The notes under the pieces are model-generated. The model searched no databases. It was not told the DNA's origin and worked only from the letters and a program-made list of their open reading frames with translations. A DNA stretch of 64,000 bases from Aquitalea denitrificans (GTDB taxonomy: Bacteria > Pseudomonadota > Gammaproteobacteria > Burkholderiales > Chromobacteriaceae): the NCBI RefSeq assembly GCF_009856625.1, contig NZ_CP047241.1:1984001-2048000 (forward strand). Reading direction: 5' to 3'. Below, piece by piece: positions 24,368-33,300 of this stretch. Every line of letters begins with the position of its first letter. Position 1 is the first letter of the stretch. Position numbers and translations under genes: made by a program.

Positions 24368-25987
24368 TCATACCTGATACTGCGCCACGGTGTGCAATAT
24401 CATTCTGGCTTGCTGATGCAGGTCGCGGGCGGCATCAGCTGAGCTGCCTGCGGCGGATGAGTTCTCTTCCGCCATCTGGGCAATCTGCTCTACACGCTGG
24501 GCAATGGTGGTACTGGTACTGGTCTGTTCGGCTATGCTGCTGGAAATGTCATGCACCAGCCCCATTGCCTGATGGGTGTTCGACTGGATCTGGTCGATAG
24601 CGGTGTTGGCCTCGCGTGCTCCGTCGGCTTCCCGGTTTGCGCGTTCCACTACTTGCTCCATGCTGCTGACAGCATTTTCCGTACCCTGCTGCATCTTGCT
24701 GATGACGCTGGAAATTTCGGTGGTGGACTTGGCTGTACGCTCCGCCAGCTTGCGTACCTCGTCAGCCACTACGGCAAAACCGCGGCCCATTTCACCGGCA
24801 CGGGCAGCTTCGATGGCCGCATTGAGCGCCAGTAGATTGGTTTGCTCAGCAATGTCCTTGATGATCCCCATCACCGTGGCAATGGTCTGACTATCCTGTT
24901 TCAGTTGGCGGATATGGCTGGCCGCATCCTGCACCGAGGCGGAAACCTGGGTGATGCCGGCGACCGTAGCCATGATGACCTGACCCCCCTGGGTGGCCAT
25001 GCTGCCGGCGGTGCTGGTCTGGTTGCTGGCTTCGGTTGCACGGTCGGAAACGTGGTTGATGCTGACGGTCATTTCCTCTATGGCGGCTGCCATGGCGGAG
25101 GCTGCCTCGCTTTGTACTTCGGAGCTGCGGGCGATCTGGGTGGTGTTGGCCGCCATGCCTTCTATGGCTTGATCCACGGTTTCCACGCTGCGGCGTATGT
25201 CCTGGAAGCTACTTTGCAGTTGTTGCAGCAGGGCATTGAATGCCTCGGCTGTTTCGCCCACTTCATCCTTGCGTTCCACTTTGACCCGCAGACGGAAGTC
25301 CAGTGACTGGCGCACATTCAGCATCACGTCACGTATTCCCAGCAGGCTGCTTTTGATGTGGCTGAACAGGCGTCCGCCCAGAATGGCGCATACCAGCAGG
25401 CAGGCCGCGATAATGGCAATGGACATGGAGATGGCTTGCTTGTAGGCCCTGGAGTTGTCGTCGGACAGCGTGGCGGCGAGATGGTAGTTGAACTGCATGT
25501 GATCGGCCAGGTTCTTGCTGAGTGCCGCGCTAGTGCTGCGCATCGGTCCGTTGAAAATGGCCTGTTCCGCCTCTTGCGTCTTGTGCTGGCGGGATAGCTG
25601 GAGCAAGGCATCACGGGAGATGCGGTAGTCCTGCATCAGCTTGCGGTCCTGCTCCAGCAGTTTGCGGTCTTCCTCACTGCCGATCAGGTCTTTCTGATAA
25701 CGCGCCACCGCATCGTCAAACCGCTTGTCCTGGGTGCTGATGGCCTGCTGGTCTTTTTGCTTCTGTGCATCATCCTGGGCAATCACATGGCGGTAGGTGC
25801 CAGTGCGCATCAGAGTAAGTGCTTCCTGCATTTCGTCCAGTGCCGTAATGCTGGGGAAAGTATTTGCGTTCAGATACTCGAAACGGGTATTTGCCTGTTG
25901 CTGTTCATACAGGCCGAAGCCGCCGATTCCCAGCAGCGCCAGCAAGGCAATGCCCAGCGTCAGTGCCAGCCTTTGAGAAATGTTCAT
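24368..25987 (-). CDS. Methyl-accepting chemotaxis protein with 4HB sensor
   Basis: 539 residues from the ATG at 25987 (GGAGGG upstream). One membrane helix at ~7-28, a four-helix-bundle periplasmic domain to ~185, a second membrane helix (~188-208), HAMP, then the signalling tip with the family core EQTNLLALNAAIEAARAGEMGRGFAVVADEVRKLAERTAKS. The ligand cannot be read. No C-terminal NWETF-type pentapeptide is present, so it relies on other receptors for efficient methylation. It converges on the MerR gene with 22 nt between stops. Confidence 0.93.
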   Translation of the reverse strand: MNISQRLALTLGIALLALLGIGGFGLYEQQQANTRFEYLNANTFPSITALDEMQEALTLMRTGTYRHVIAQDDAQKQKDQQAISTQDKRFDDAVARYQKDLIGSEEDRKLLEQDRKLMQDYRISRDALLQLSRQHKTQEAEQAIFNGPMRSTSAALSKNLADHMQFNYHLAATLSDDNSRAYKQAISMSIAIIAACLLVCAILGGRLFSHIKSSLLGIRDVMLNVRQSLDFRLRVKVERKDEVGETAEAFNALLQQLQSSFQDIRRSVETVDQAIEGMAANTTQIARSSEVQSEAASAMAAAIEEMTVSINHVSDRATEASNQTSTAGSMATQGGQVIMATVAGITQVSASVQDAASHIRQLKQDSQTIATVMGIIKDIAEQTNLLALNAAIEAARAGEMGRGFAVVADEVRKLAERTAKSTTEISSVISKMQQGTENAVSSMEQVVERANREADGAREANTAIDQIQSNTHQAMGLVHDISSSIAEQTSTSTTIAQRVEQIAQMAEENSSAAGSSADAARDLHQQARMILHTVAQYQV

Positions 25988-26093
25988 GATTACCCTCCCC
26001 GGTTTGATTACGTCCACCAAGCTTTTGGTTTGTTGATTTATAGCTTGGATGCATGAACAGGCAAGGCAGGGTGTGGAGGGGCGGGCATCGTGT

Positions 26094-26390
26094 TCAGCTG
26101 GCGGTGGCGCTGGCTACACCCCAGATGGCAAAGCCTTGAGCGTAGTGTGGGTCGATGTCGGGATAGTCCGGGTGGGCGGCCAGTAGACGCAGGCGCGTGC
26201 CACTGCGCTGCAGGCGGCGAACCAGCAACTCGCCGTCCAGAGCGGCCAGCACCAGGTTGCCATGTACCGGACTTGCCTGGCTGTCGATGTTCAGCAAGTG
26301 GCCGGCGTAGATGCCGACACCGCTCAGTGCGTGGTCCGGCATGGGCAGGGTAAAGTGGTTTTCGCAATTGACGGGGCAGGGGGCTGGCAT
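26094..26390 (-). CDS. UmuD-like S24 protein with both catalytic residues replaced
   Basis: 98 residues aligning with the C-terminal S24 peptidase domain of UmuD: SGVGIYAGHLLNIDSQ matches the segment after the catalytic Ser, and HGNLVLAALDGELLVRRLQ the segment with the catalytic Lys. At the expected Ser the protein has His20 (PDHAL versus GDSMI), and at the expected Lys it has Arg58 (VRRL versus VKKL). It also lacks the N-terminal arm with the self-cleavage site, and no umuC is nearby. It is either a decayed copy or an inactive UmuD-prime-like partner. The start codon has a weak ribosome site. Confidence 0.7.
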   Translation of the reverse strand: MPAPCPVNCENHFTLPMPDHALSGVGIYAGHLLNIDSQASPVHGNLVLAALDGELLVRRLQRSGTRLRLLAAHPDYPDIDPHYAQGFAIWGVASATAS

Positions 26391-26427
26391 GGCGGTGTGG
26401 TCCTGTATTGAACGGCTAAGTGATTAT

Positions 26428-26455
26428 TTGAAATTGTACGTAATCAAAATAGCAT
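26428..26455 (+). promoter_or_regulatory. Candidate promoter of the HU gene
   Basis: TTGAAA (26428-26433), a 16-bp spacer and TAGCAT (26450-26455). The rest of the 26391-26639 gap shows no gene. Confidence 0.35.
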
Positions 26456-26639
26456 AAGCAAGTTCATTGTTGACCGCTTGTCTTTCATGTCACGCGCCTA
26501 TGGCCGCAAGATTGCGTGTGCATACCGGAAGCGCCCGGTTTGCCATGCGAGCGCAAATTTCCCTTGCTGGAGCAGGTGCTGGCTGGTTACCCTCTTGGTT
26601 TAACGCCATTTTTCATCATTTGCGGCGCAGGAGCCATGT

Positions 26640-26915
26640 ATGACCAAACAACAACTCATTGCCATCCTTTCTGAAAAAACCGGTAGCAGCAAAGTCGATG
26701 TCCTGCGTTTCATGGATGCCCTGGAACAGACCATTCGTGAAGAGCTGGTCAATGGTGGTGAGCTGACTCTGGCCAGCACCGGCAAATTCAAGGTGAAAGA
26801 CACCGCTGCCCGTAATGGGCGCAATCCCAAAACCGGCGAAACCGTGCTGATTCCGGCCAAGCGCAAGGTGGTATTCACGCCGATCAAAGCCCTGAAAGAT
26901 GCGGTAGCGGGCTGA
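26640..26915 (+). CDS. HU-family DNA-binding protein
   Basis: 91 residues, the normal HU size. It has the helical dimer part (MTKQQLIAILSEKTGSSKVDVLRFMDALEQTI), the GxF core (LASTGKFKV) and the arm with the DNA-intercalating proline in RNPKTGETVLIPAKR, then VVFTPIKALKDAV. It bends and compacts DNA. AGGAG precedes the start. It is monocistronic, ending at a strong terminator. Confidence 0.94.
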   Translation: MTKQQLIAILSEKTGSSKVDVLRFMDALEQTIREELVNGGELTLASTGKFKVKDTAARNGRNPKTGETVLIPAKRKVVFTPIKALKDAVAG

Positions 26916-26945
26916 TTGCCAATGTCGTACGCCGGCTGAATGCTG

Positions 26946-26971
26946 AAAAAGGATGCCAAGGCATCCTTTTT
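26946..26971. terminator. Terminator after the HU gene
   Basis: AAAAAGGATGCC, a 2-nt loop, GGCATCCTTTTT followed by more T. Symmetrical, so usable from both strands. Confidence 0.9.
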
Positions 26972-27287
26972 TTATGCATAAAGTATAATTTGCTTGTAAA
27001 GCTGGATTGTTGACTGAAACTGTTCAATAAATAAAGCGTTGTAACGTGGTCTTTCCGTCCAGGCGACCTTTTGATATTTCGGGGAGGGATATGAAGAGAT
27101 TGAGGCCAGAATCTGTCTACCAATGCCGATATTGTGCAAGTTTCATTTTAAAATGCTCGTTGCATTTAAAATGGTATTGACGTGTCGTGGTGAAGCCGGG
27201 AACATGGCAGCCTGCCTGTGATGGTAAATTTCTGTCATGCCGGGCAGCAGTGTAGGGTTTTAAGCAATTATAAGAATAGGATTCTCC
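26972..27287 (+). other. Leader region of the 27288 chemoreceptor, relatively AT-rich
   Basis: 316 nt between the HU terminator and a chemoreceptor gene. It holds a TATAAT (26984-26989), a possible small ORF (27091-27180) and two near-identical AT-rich palindromic blocks, CATTTTAAAATG (about 27144-27155) and CATTTAAAATG (about 27162-27172). No other gene is visible. Confidence 0.5.
27091..27180 (+). CDS. Possible 29-residue small protein or leader peptide
   Basis: ATG at 27091 follows an excellent ribosome site (GGGGAGG, 3 nt spacing to ATG). The 29 codons encode a basic peptide starting MKRLRPESVYQCRYCASF, with three Cys. It ends 107 nt before the chemoreceptor start. The evidence is only the ribosome site and an intact frame, so it could be chance. 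Confidence 0.3.
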   Translation: MKRLRPESVYQCRYCASFILKCSLHLKWY

Positions 27288-29159
27288 ATGCGTACTCTCC
27301 GTTCCAGAATGCTTGCATTCGTCCTGATGATACTGGTGGCCATCTCGCTGCTGTTCTGCGGTGTGGCTTACTGGAAGATGAAAGAAGCCCTGCTGTCTTC
27401 CATTAGCGACCAGATCAGCCAGACAGCCAATAACAAGGTCAGTTTCATTACCGAATGGGTAAGCACCCGTCAGAATATCGTCGGCTCCGCCCTGCTGCAC
27501 TTTACCGAGGGGGACATGAAGCCCATCCTCGATCAGTCGCAAGTAGCCGGCAAGCTGGATGATATGTATGTCGGTGAGCCCAGTAAGAAAATGACCCAAT
27601 TCACCGGTTCCACTCCGGTGCCGCCGGGCTATGATCCGACCGGTCGCCCGTGGTACCTGGCAGCCAGCAATTCGCAGGAAGCCATTGCTACCCCGCCGTA
27701 TATCGATGCAGCCACCAAGAAACCCATCATCACTTTCGCCAAGGCACTGCGCAAGGATGGCCAACTGGTGGCTGTGGCCGGTGGTGACGTTTCCCTGGCG
27801 CGTGTTGCCGATGAAGTGGTTTCTTCCAAGCTGCCGGGTGACGGTTTTGCCTTCCTGGTGACCGGGGATGGCTCGGTGATTGCCCATCCGGCCAAGGATT
27901 CGGGCATGAAGAAGATCGGCGAGGTGATGTCCGGCTTCGACCTTAACGGCATCAGCAAGGACGGTGCACTGCAAACTGTCACCATCAATGGCGAATCCAG
28001 CATGACCGCACTCTACCCGGTAGGCAAGACCGGTTGGTTGCTGGGCGTGGTGGTGCCGGTGGCTGCGGCAACTGTGTCCGTTACCCACCTGATCGAGCTG
28101 ATGATCGGCGTGCTGATTGCCGGTGTGGTGGTTGTGGCCCTGCTGGCAACCGTTGGGGTGGCCCGCATGCTGTCCGGTCTGACCGAGCTGCGTGATGCCA
28201 TGCGCAATGTGGCCAGCGGCGATGGTGACCTGACCCTGCATCTGCCGGTTCGCTCGCACGATGAAGTCGGTCAGATTGCCGAAGCCTTCAATGCCTTTGT
28301 GCACAAGCTGCACGGCATGTTTGTTTCCGTGCGCAACGACGCCGAAGCGCTGGCGCGTGATACTTCCGCCCTGCATCAGGCAGCCGAGAGCATTGCTTCC
28401 GATTCGCGCGTGCAGTCCAACGAGCTGTCCGCTACTGCAGCTACCATTGAGGAAATCACCGTCAGCATCAACCATATCGCCGATAATGCCGGCGAGACTG
28501 AAGTGCTGGTGGCCACCACTCGCGAAAACTCGGAAGACTCCTATCAGGCCATGGAGAAGGTGGCCAGCGAAGTGCAGTCCATCGTCCAGACCGTGGATGC
28601 GCTGCAAAGCGCCATGGGTGATCTGTCCTCCCATTCCGAGCAGATTCGCGGCATTGTCGCCGTGATCCGTGACATCGCCGACCAGACCAACCTGCTGGCA
28701 CTGAATGCCGCCATCGAGGCCGCCCGTGCTGGTGAGCAGGGTCGTGGTTTTGCGGTAGTGGCCGACGAAGTGCGCAAGCTGGCGGAACGTACGGCCTCGG
28801 CAACGGTGGAAATCGCGCAGATGATCAATAGCGTGATGAGCCAGACCGAAGTGGCCATCGGCCATACCAGCAAGACCAATGAGCGCGTAGCCACCGGCGT
28901 GGCGCTGTCGCGAGAAGCCGCAGACAAGGTGGGCAAGATCAAGGCCAGCACCCACGATATCGCCGGTCGCATGTCGGAAATCACCAGCTCCACCAAGGAG
29001 CAGAGCACGGCTACCACAGTGATGGCGCAAAGTGCCGAGCGCATCAATGCCAAGGCGCTGGAAAGCGACGAGAACGTGCAGCGCATTCTGACCATCATCC
29101 AGGATCTGTCCCGTCGTGGCGGCGACCTGCGTGCGCTGGTGTCGCAGTTCAAGCTGTAA
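27288..29159 (+). CDS. Methyl-accepting chemotaxis protein with dCache sensor
   Basis: 623 residues. First membrane helix at ~7-28, a large periplasmic double-Cache domain (~35-265) with the ligand-pocket type segment PGYDPTGRPWYLAA and a conserved D in GGDVSLARV, second membrane helix (~265-290), HAMP (LSGLTELRDAMRNVASGDGDLTLHLP), then the signalling hairpin with DQTNLLALNAAIEAARAGEQGRGFAVVADEVRKLAERTA. dCache receptors of this type often sense amino acids or organic acids. AGGA precedes the start, and a terminator follows. Confidence 0.94.
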   Translation: MRTLRSRMLAFVLMILVAISLLFCGVAYWKMKEALLSSISDQISQTANNKVSFITEWVSTRQNIVGSALLHFTEGDMKPILDQSQVAGKLDDMYVGEPSKKMTQFTGSTPVPPGYDPTGRPWYLAASNSQEAIATPPYIDAATKKPIITFAKALRKDGQLVAVAGGDVSLARVADEVVSSKLPGDGFAFLVTGDGSVIAHPAKDSGMKKIGEVMSGFDLNGISKDGALQTVTINGESSMTALYPVGKTGWLLGVVVPVAAATVSVTHLIELMIGVLIAGVVVVALLATVGVARMLSGLTELRDAMRNVASGDGDLTLHLPVRSHDEVGQIAEAFNAFVHKLHGMFVSVRNDAEALARDTSALHQAAESIASDSRVQSNELSATAATIEEITVSINHIADNAGETEVLVATTRENSEDSYQAMEKVASEVQSIVQTVDALQSAMGDLSSHSEQIRGIVAVIRDIADQTNLLALNAAIEAARAGEQGRGFAVVADEVRKLAERTASATVEIAQMINSVMSQTEVAIGHTSKTNERVATGVALSREAADKVGKIKASTHDIAGRMSEITSSTKEQSTATTVMAQSAERINAKALESDENVQRILTIIQDLSRRGGDLRALVSQFKL

Positions 29160-29195
29160 ACGCGCAAACAGCACGCTGGTGCTGTAGCCCGCAAC

Positions 29196-29224
29196 AAAAA
29201 GCCCCCGTTTTTCGGGGGCTTTTT
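29196..29224. terminator. Terminator after the dCache chemoreceptor
   Basis: AAAAAGCCCCCG, a 5-nt T loop, CGGGGGCTTTTT. It lies between converging genes and is symmetrical. Confidence 0.92.
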
Positions 29225-29278
29225 CGTGGTTGCCTGCGACAAGGGCGGTGACAGGAAGCTGAGTCAACTGCGCCGGTT

Positions 29279-30337
29279 TCATCCCGGATGTGTAGGCGGC
29301 AATTGATTGTCGTCGGCGTAAGCCTGGTGGATCTTCAGAATTTCCGGTAGTGCTTTCTTGAAGGCGGGAATCAGTTGCGGGTCGAAATGCGATCCTACCT
29401 GGGCGTACATGTAATCCAGTGCTTCTTCCAGCGGCAACGCCAGCTTGTACGGACGCACCGACAGCAGGGCGTCAAATACATCGGCAATGGCCACGATGCG
29501 GCCTACCAGCGGAATGGCCGCGCCACGCAGGCCATAGGGGTAGCCGCTGCCATCCCAGCGCTCATGGTGAGTCAGGGCGATGGTGCGGGCGGTTTGCAGC
29601 AGTTCGTCTTCATGGTTGCCGATGATGTCAGCCCCCATCAGTGGATGCTGTTTCATCAAGTCCCACTCGCTGCTATCCAGCTTGCCCGGCTTGAGCAGGA
29701 TGTGATCGGGGATGCCGATCTTGCCGATATCGTGCATCGGCGCCGCCAGCTGCAGGATTTCCTGTGCCTTGTCACCCAAGCCGGCTACTTCGGCAATCAG
29801 GCGCGAGGCGTGCGCCATGCGGATGACGTGATTGCCGGTTTCGTTGTCCTTGAATTCGGCAGCACGGCCCAGGCGCTGGATGATTTGCTGACGCGATGTC
29901 AGCAGCTCGCGCGTGCGCTGCGCCACCATGCGTTCCAGTTCGCGGGTCTGGTCGTACAGTGCCAGATGGGTGCGTACCCGGGCTTTTACCACCGGTGGGC
30001 TGATGGGTTTGGTGATGTAGTCTACCGCTCCGATTTCCAGCCCCAGTCTTTCATCATCCACCGAGCACATGGCGGTGACGAAAATCACCGGAATATGCTG
30101 GCGATCCGGGTTGGCTTTCAGCCGGCGGCATACTTCGTGGCCACTGAGCCCGGGCATCATCACGTCCAGCAGGATCAGGTCCGGCGGCGCATCGGAATAC
30201 GCTATCTTCAGCGCCTTCTCGCCGTTGGGGGCCACCTTGATTGCATATTCGTCTTCCAGGATGGCGGCCAGCAGTTCGATATTTTCCGGTACGTCATCGG
30301 CAATCAGGATGCTCTGGCGCTGTCTGAGATCGGCCAT
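29279..30337 (-). CDS. Response regulator with HD-GYP output (RpfG-like)
   Basis: 352 residues. Receiver domain at ~1-125 (ILIADDVPENIELL, phospho-acceptor Asp in LILLDVMMPGLSG, FVTAM, YITKPISP), a short coiled coil, then HD-GYP at ~155-340 with HVIRMAHAS, HDIGKIGIPDHILLKP, HHERWDGSGYPYGL and ADVFDAL. It should degrade c-di-GMP when phosphorylated. It follows the large hybrid kinase gene by 20 nt and is probably its partner, read in one operon. Confidence 0.94.
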   Translation of the reverse strand: MADLRQRQSILIADDVPENIELLAAILEDEYAIKVAPNGEKALKIAYSDAPPDLILLDVMMPGLSGHEVCRRLKANPDRQHIPVIFVTAMCSVDDERLGLEIGAVDYITKPISPPVVKARVRTHLALYDQTRELERMVAQRTRELLTSRQQIIQRLGRAAEFKDNETGNHVIRMAHASRLIAEVAGLGDKAQEILQLAAPMHDIGKIGIPDHILLKPGKLDSSEWDLMKQHPLMGADIIGNHEDELLQTARTIALTHHERWDGSGYPYGLRGAAIPLVGRIVAIADVFDALLSVRPYKLALPLEEALDYMYAQVGSHFDPQLIPAFKKALPEILKIHQAYADDNQLPPTHPG

Positions 30338-30357
30338 GGTGGTGTGCTTTCTGGTGG

Positions 30358-33300
30358 CTACTGTATTGTCAGGTTCAGTTGCAGGCGTGTGGCCAGCTGC
30401 TCCAGCTGTTGCAGCGCTGCATCGTATTCGTATTGTGCTGCCAGACGTGATACTTGTTGCGCGGCATCAGCCTCTGCATGGCCGGCCAGGGCGTGGTAGA
30501 GCAGGGTGGCAGTGCGGCTGGCCTTGATGTCGTTGTCTTGTAGCTGAGCCGCCAGGGTGCTGATCAACTGTCTGCTGTCTTCCGGCGGCGTGCTGCTTGC
30601 AAGCTCCGTCGGGGCTTGTTCTTCTTCCAGATGGGCCAGCAGCAGTTGCAGTTGTTGTTGCAGGCGGGTAACGGCCTCTTCCTGCTGAACGGCATCGCCA
30701 TCCAGATGATATTCCAGATGACGGCAGGCCGCGGCCAGCGCATCAGCCCCGATATTGCCGGCCAGCCCCTTCAGATTGTGGACAATGCGTCGAGCGCTGT
30801 CGCCTTCTCCTTTGGCCATTGCCTGCTGCAGACGCAGCACGGCATCGCGCTCGCGCTCCTGGAAGCGGCTTAGCAGGCGGGTGTACAAGGTTTGGTCGCC
30901 CCCCATGCGCAGCAGGGCGGTATTGCGATCCAGCAGGGTGCTGCCGGGGGGGTGTGGCTGCGGATTATTGCCGCTGCCGGGCAAAGCTTGCGGCAATCCT
31001 GGTCGCAGATGGCGCAGCAAGGTGGCATAGAACACCTGGATGTCGATGGGCTTGGCAATGTAATCATCCATGCCGGCATCCAGGCAGCGCTGCTCTTCGC
31101 CTGCCATGACATTGGCAGTCATGGCCACGATCTTGCAAGCGGCATGCGCCGGCAGAAGGCGCAGCTGGCGGGTGGCTTCCAGTCCGTCCATTACCGGCAT
31201 CTGGCAGTCCATCAGCAATAGCTGGTAGTCCTGCTTGCCTGCCATTTCCACCGCTTCAGCGCCGTTCTCTGCCAGATCTGCCTGAATGCCAACCTGACGC
31301 AGCAGTTCCAGTGCCACTTCCTGATTGGTCTGATTGTCTTCCACCAGCAGTACGCGACAGTTTTGCAGCAACTGCTTTAGCTGTGGCAGATCCAGCCGCG
31401 GAGCACTGCTGCTGTGAGTGAGTGCCGGCTGGTGACGGCAGGCAGTGTGGATGGCATCCAGCAGCGTGGAAAAAGTGGCGGGCTTGTCGAGAATGCCGTC
31501 AACCGGGGTTTGTCCTAGCGCCTGTGTCAGGCTATCGCTGTCGTGGGCGGTGGCCAGCAGGCAGGCCGGTGTGGGCAGCACCGGGCGGGCCTGGATGTAC
31601 TGCAGCGTTTCCACGCCATCCATACCCGGCATTTTCCAGTCTATCAGTGCCAGCTGGTAGGGCCTGCCGGCATCATGCGCCTGCTGCAGGGCCAGCAGGG
31701 CGGCCGGGCCACTGTCCACCGCGTCGGCTTCCAGCTGCAGGGCCTGCAGCATGTGGACAAATACTTCGCGGGCGGCGGCATTGTCATCCACCACCAGCGC
31801 GCGCATGCCGCGAATATCCGGCAGGGTGCTGAGCTGCACGGGCTGCGATTGTGCCTTGCCAAGCCTGCAGGTGAAGCTGAAGCTGCTGCCTGCGCCGGGA
31901 GTGCTGCTGACCGTGATGTCGCCGTGCATGAGTTCGACAATGTGTTTGCAGATGCTCAGCCCCAGCCCGGTGCCGCCGTAACGGCGGGTGGTGGAGCTGT
32001 CGGCCTGGGCAAAGGCATGGAAGACGTTTTCCTGCTCGGCCTGACTCATGCCGATGCCGGTATCACGTACTTCGAAGCTTAACAGCAGCTGTTCAGCGTC
32101 TTCGGCTTCCAACCGTACGGCAAGCGTGATTTCGCCGTGTTCGGTGAACTTGACGGCATTGCCTACCAGATTGTTGAGTACCTGCCCCAGCCGCAGCGGG
32201 TCGCCGATCAGCCGTGGCGGCACATCGGTGGCAATGTCAAACAGCAGTTCCAGACCCTTGTCACGCACCCGCAGCGCTACCAGATCGGCCACTTGGCTGA
32301 TGACATCTTCCAGCATGAAGTCGGTTTGCTCGCAACTGAGCTTGCCGGCTTCGATCTTGGAGAAGTCCAGAATGTCGTTGATCAGGCCCAAGAGGCCGTT
32401 GGCGGCAATATGTACTTTGTCCAGATAATTGCGCTGCTGCGGGTTGAGGCTGGTTTGCAAGGCCAGTTGGGTCATGCCGATGACGGCGTTCATCGGGGTG
32501 CGGATTTCATGGCTCATATTAGCCAGAAAATCTGCCTTGGCACGGGTGGCAGCCTCGGCAATGCGGCGCGCTTCGCGGGCATCCTGCTCTGCGGTCTTGA
32601 GTGCGCTAACATCTACGATCATGCCGATCAAGCCGCCTGGTGTGCTGTCCTGATGGCGAAAGCCGGTAACCGAGTACAGCACATGATGTAGCTGACCATC
32701 GGCAAAGGGCAGCTGTTCTTCGCGTGCGATCCGGCTGCAGTTGGCAATGACGGCTTCGTCTTCCTGCTGGTAGTGCTGGCGGTCAGCCAGTGGCAGATAG
32801 TCGAGGTCCAGTACGCGCTTGCCGATGAAGTCGCGCCGATTAACGCCAAATGCCTGCTCGTAAGCCTGGTTGCAACCAATGAAGCGACCGTCTTCGCCCT
32901 TGTAGAAAATCGGGTTGGGAATGATGTCCAACAGGGCTTCGACCAGCGCCACCTGGTGCAGCAGGGCGCTGGTGCGCTCGGAAACCTTTAGCTCCAGCTG
33001 GCTGCGTGCATGCTGCAACTCGGTGGTGCTGGTTTGCAGTTGCTGGCGCATCTGCTCCTGGGCGGCAGCCAGCTGGCTGATTTCCTGCCATGGGGCCTGC
33101 AGTGCTGCCTGGCTGACCGGCACGGCCAGTTCCAGCCGGCCAATGCGCGCACTTTCATCCGCCAGTTGCTGCAGTGGCAGGGCAAAACGCCGGGCCGTGC
33201 GCAGGGCGACCACGCCGCCGCATACCAGTGCGGCAAGTGTAATCAGCAGCAATAGCAGGATGTCGCCAGTGCTGCCGGGCAGAAAGGCAGATTGTGGAGC

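Noticed and set aside
27117..29282. A ~720-codon minus-strand open frame across the dCache chemoreceptor
   Set aside because: Antisense shadow; G/H/Q-rich translation and no recognisable domain.
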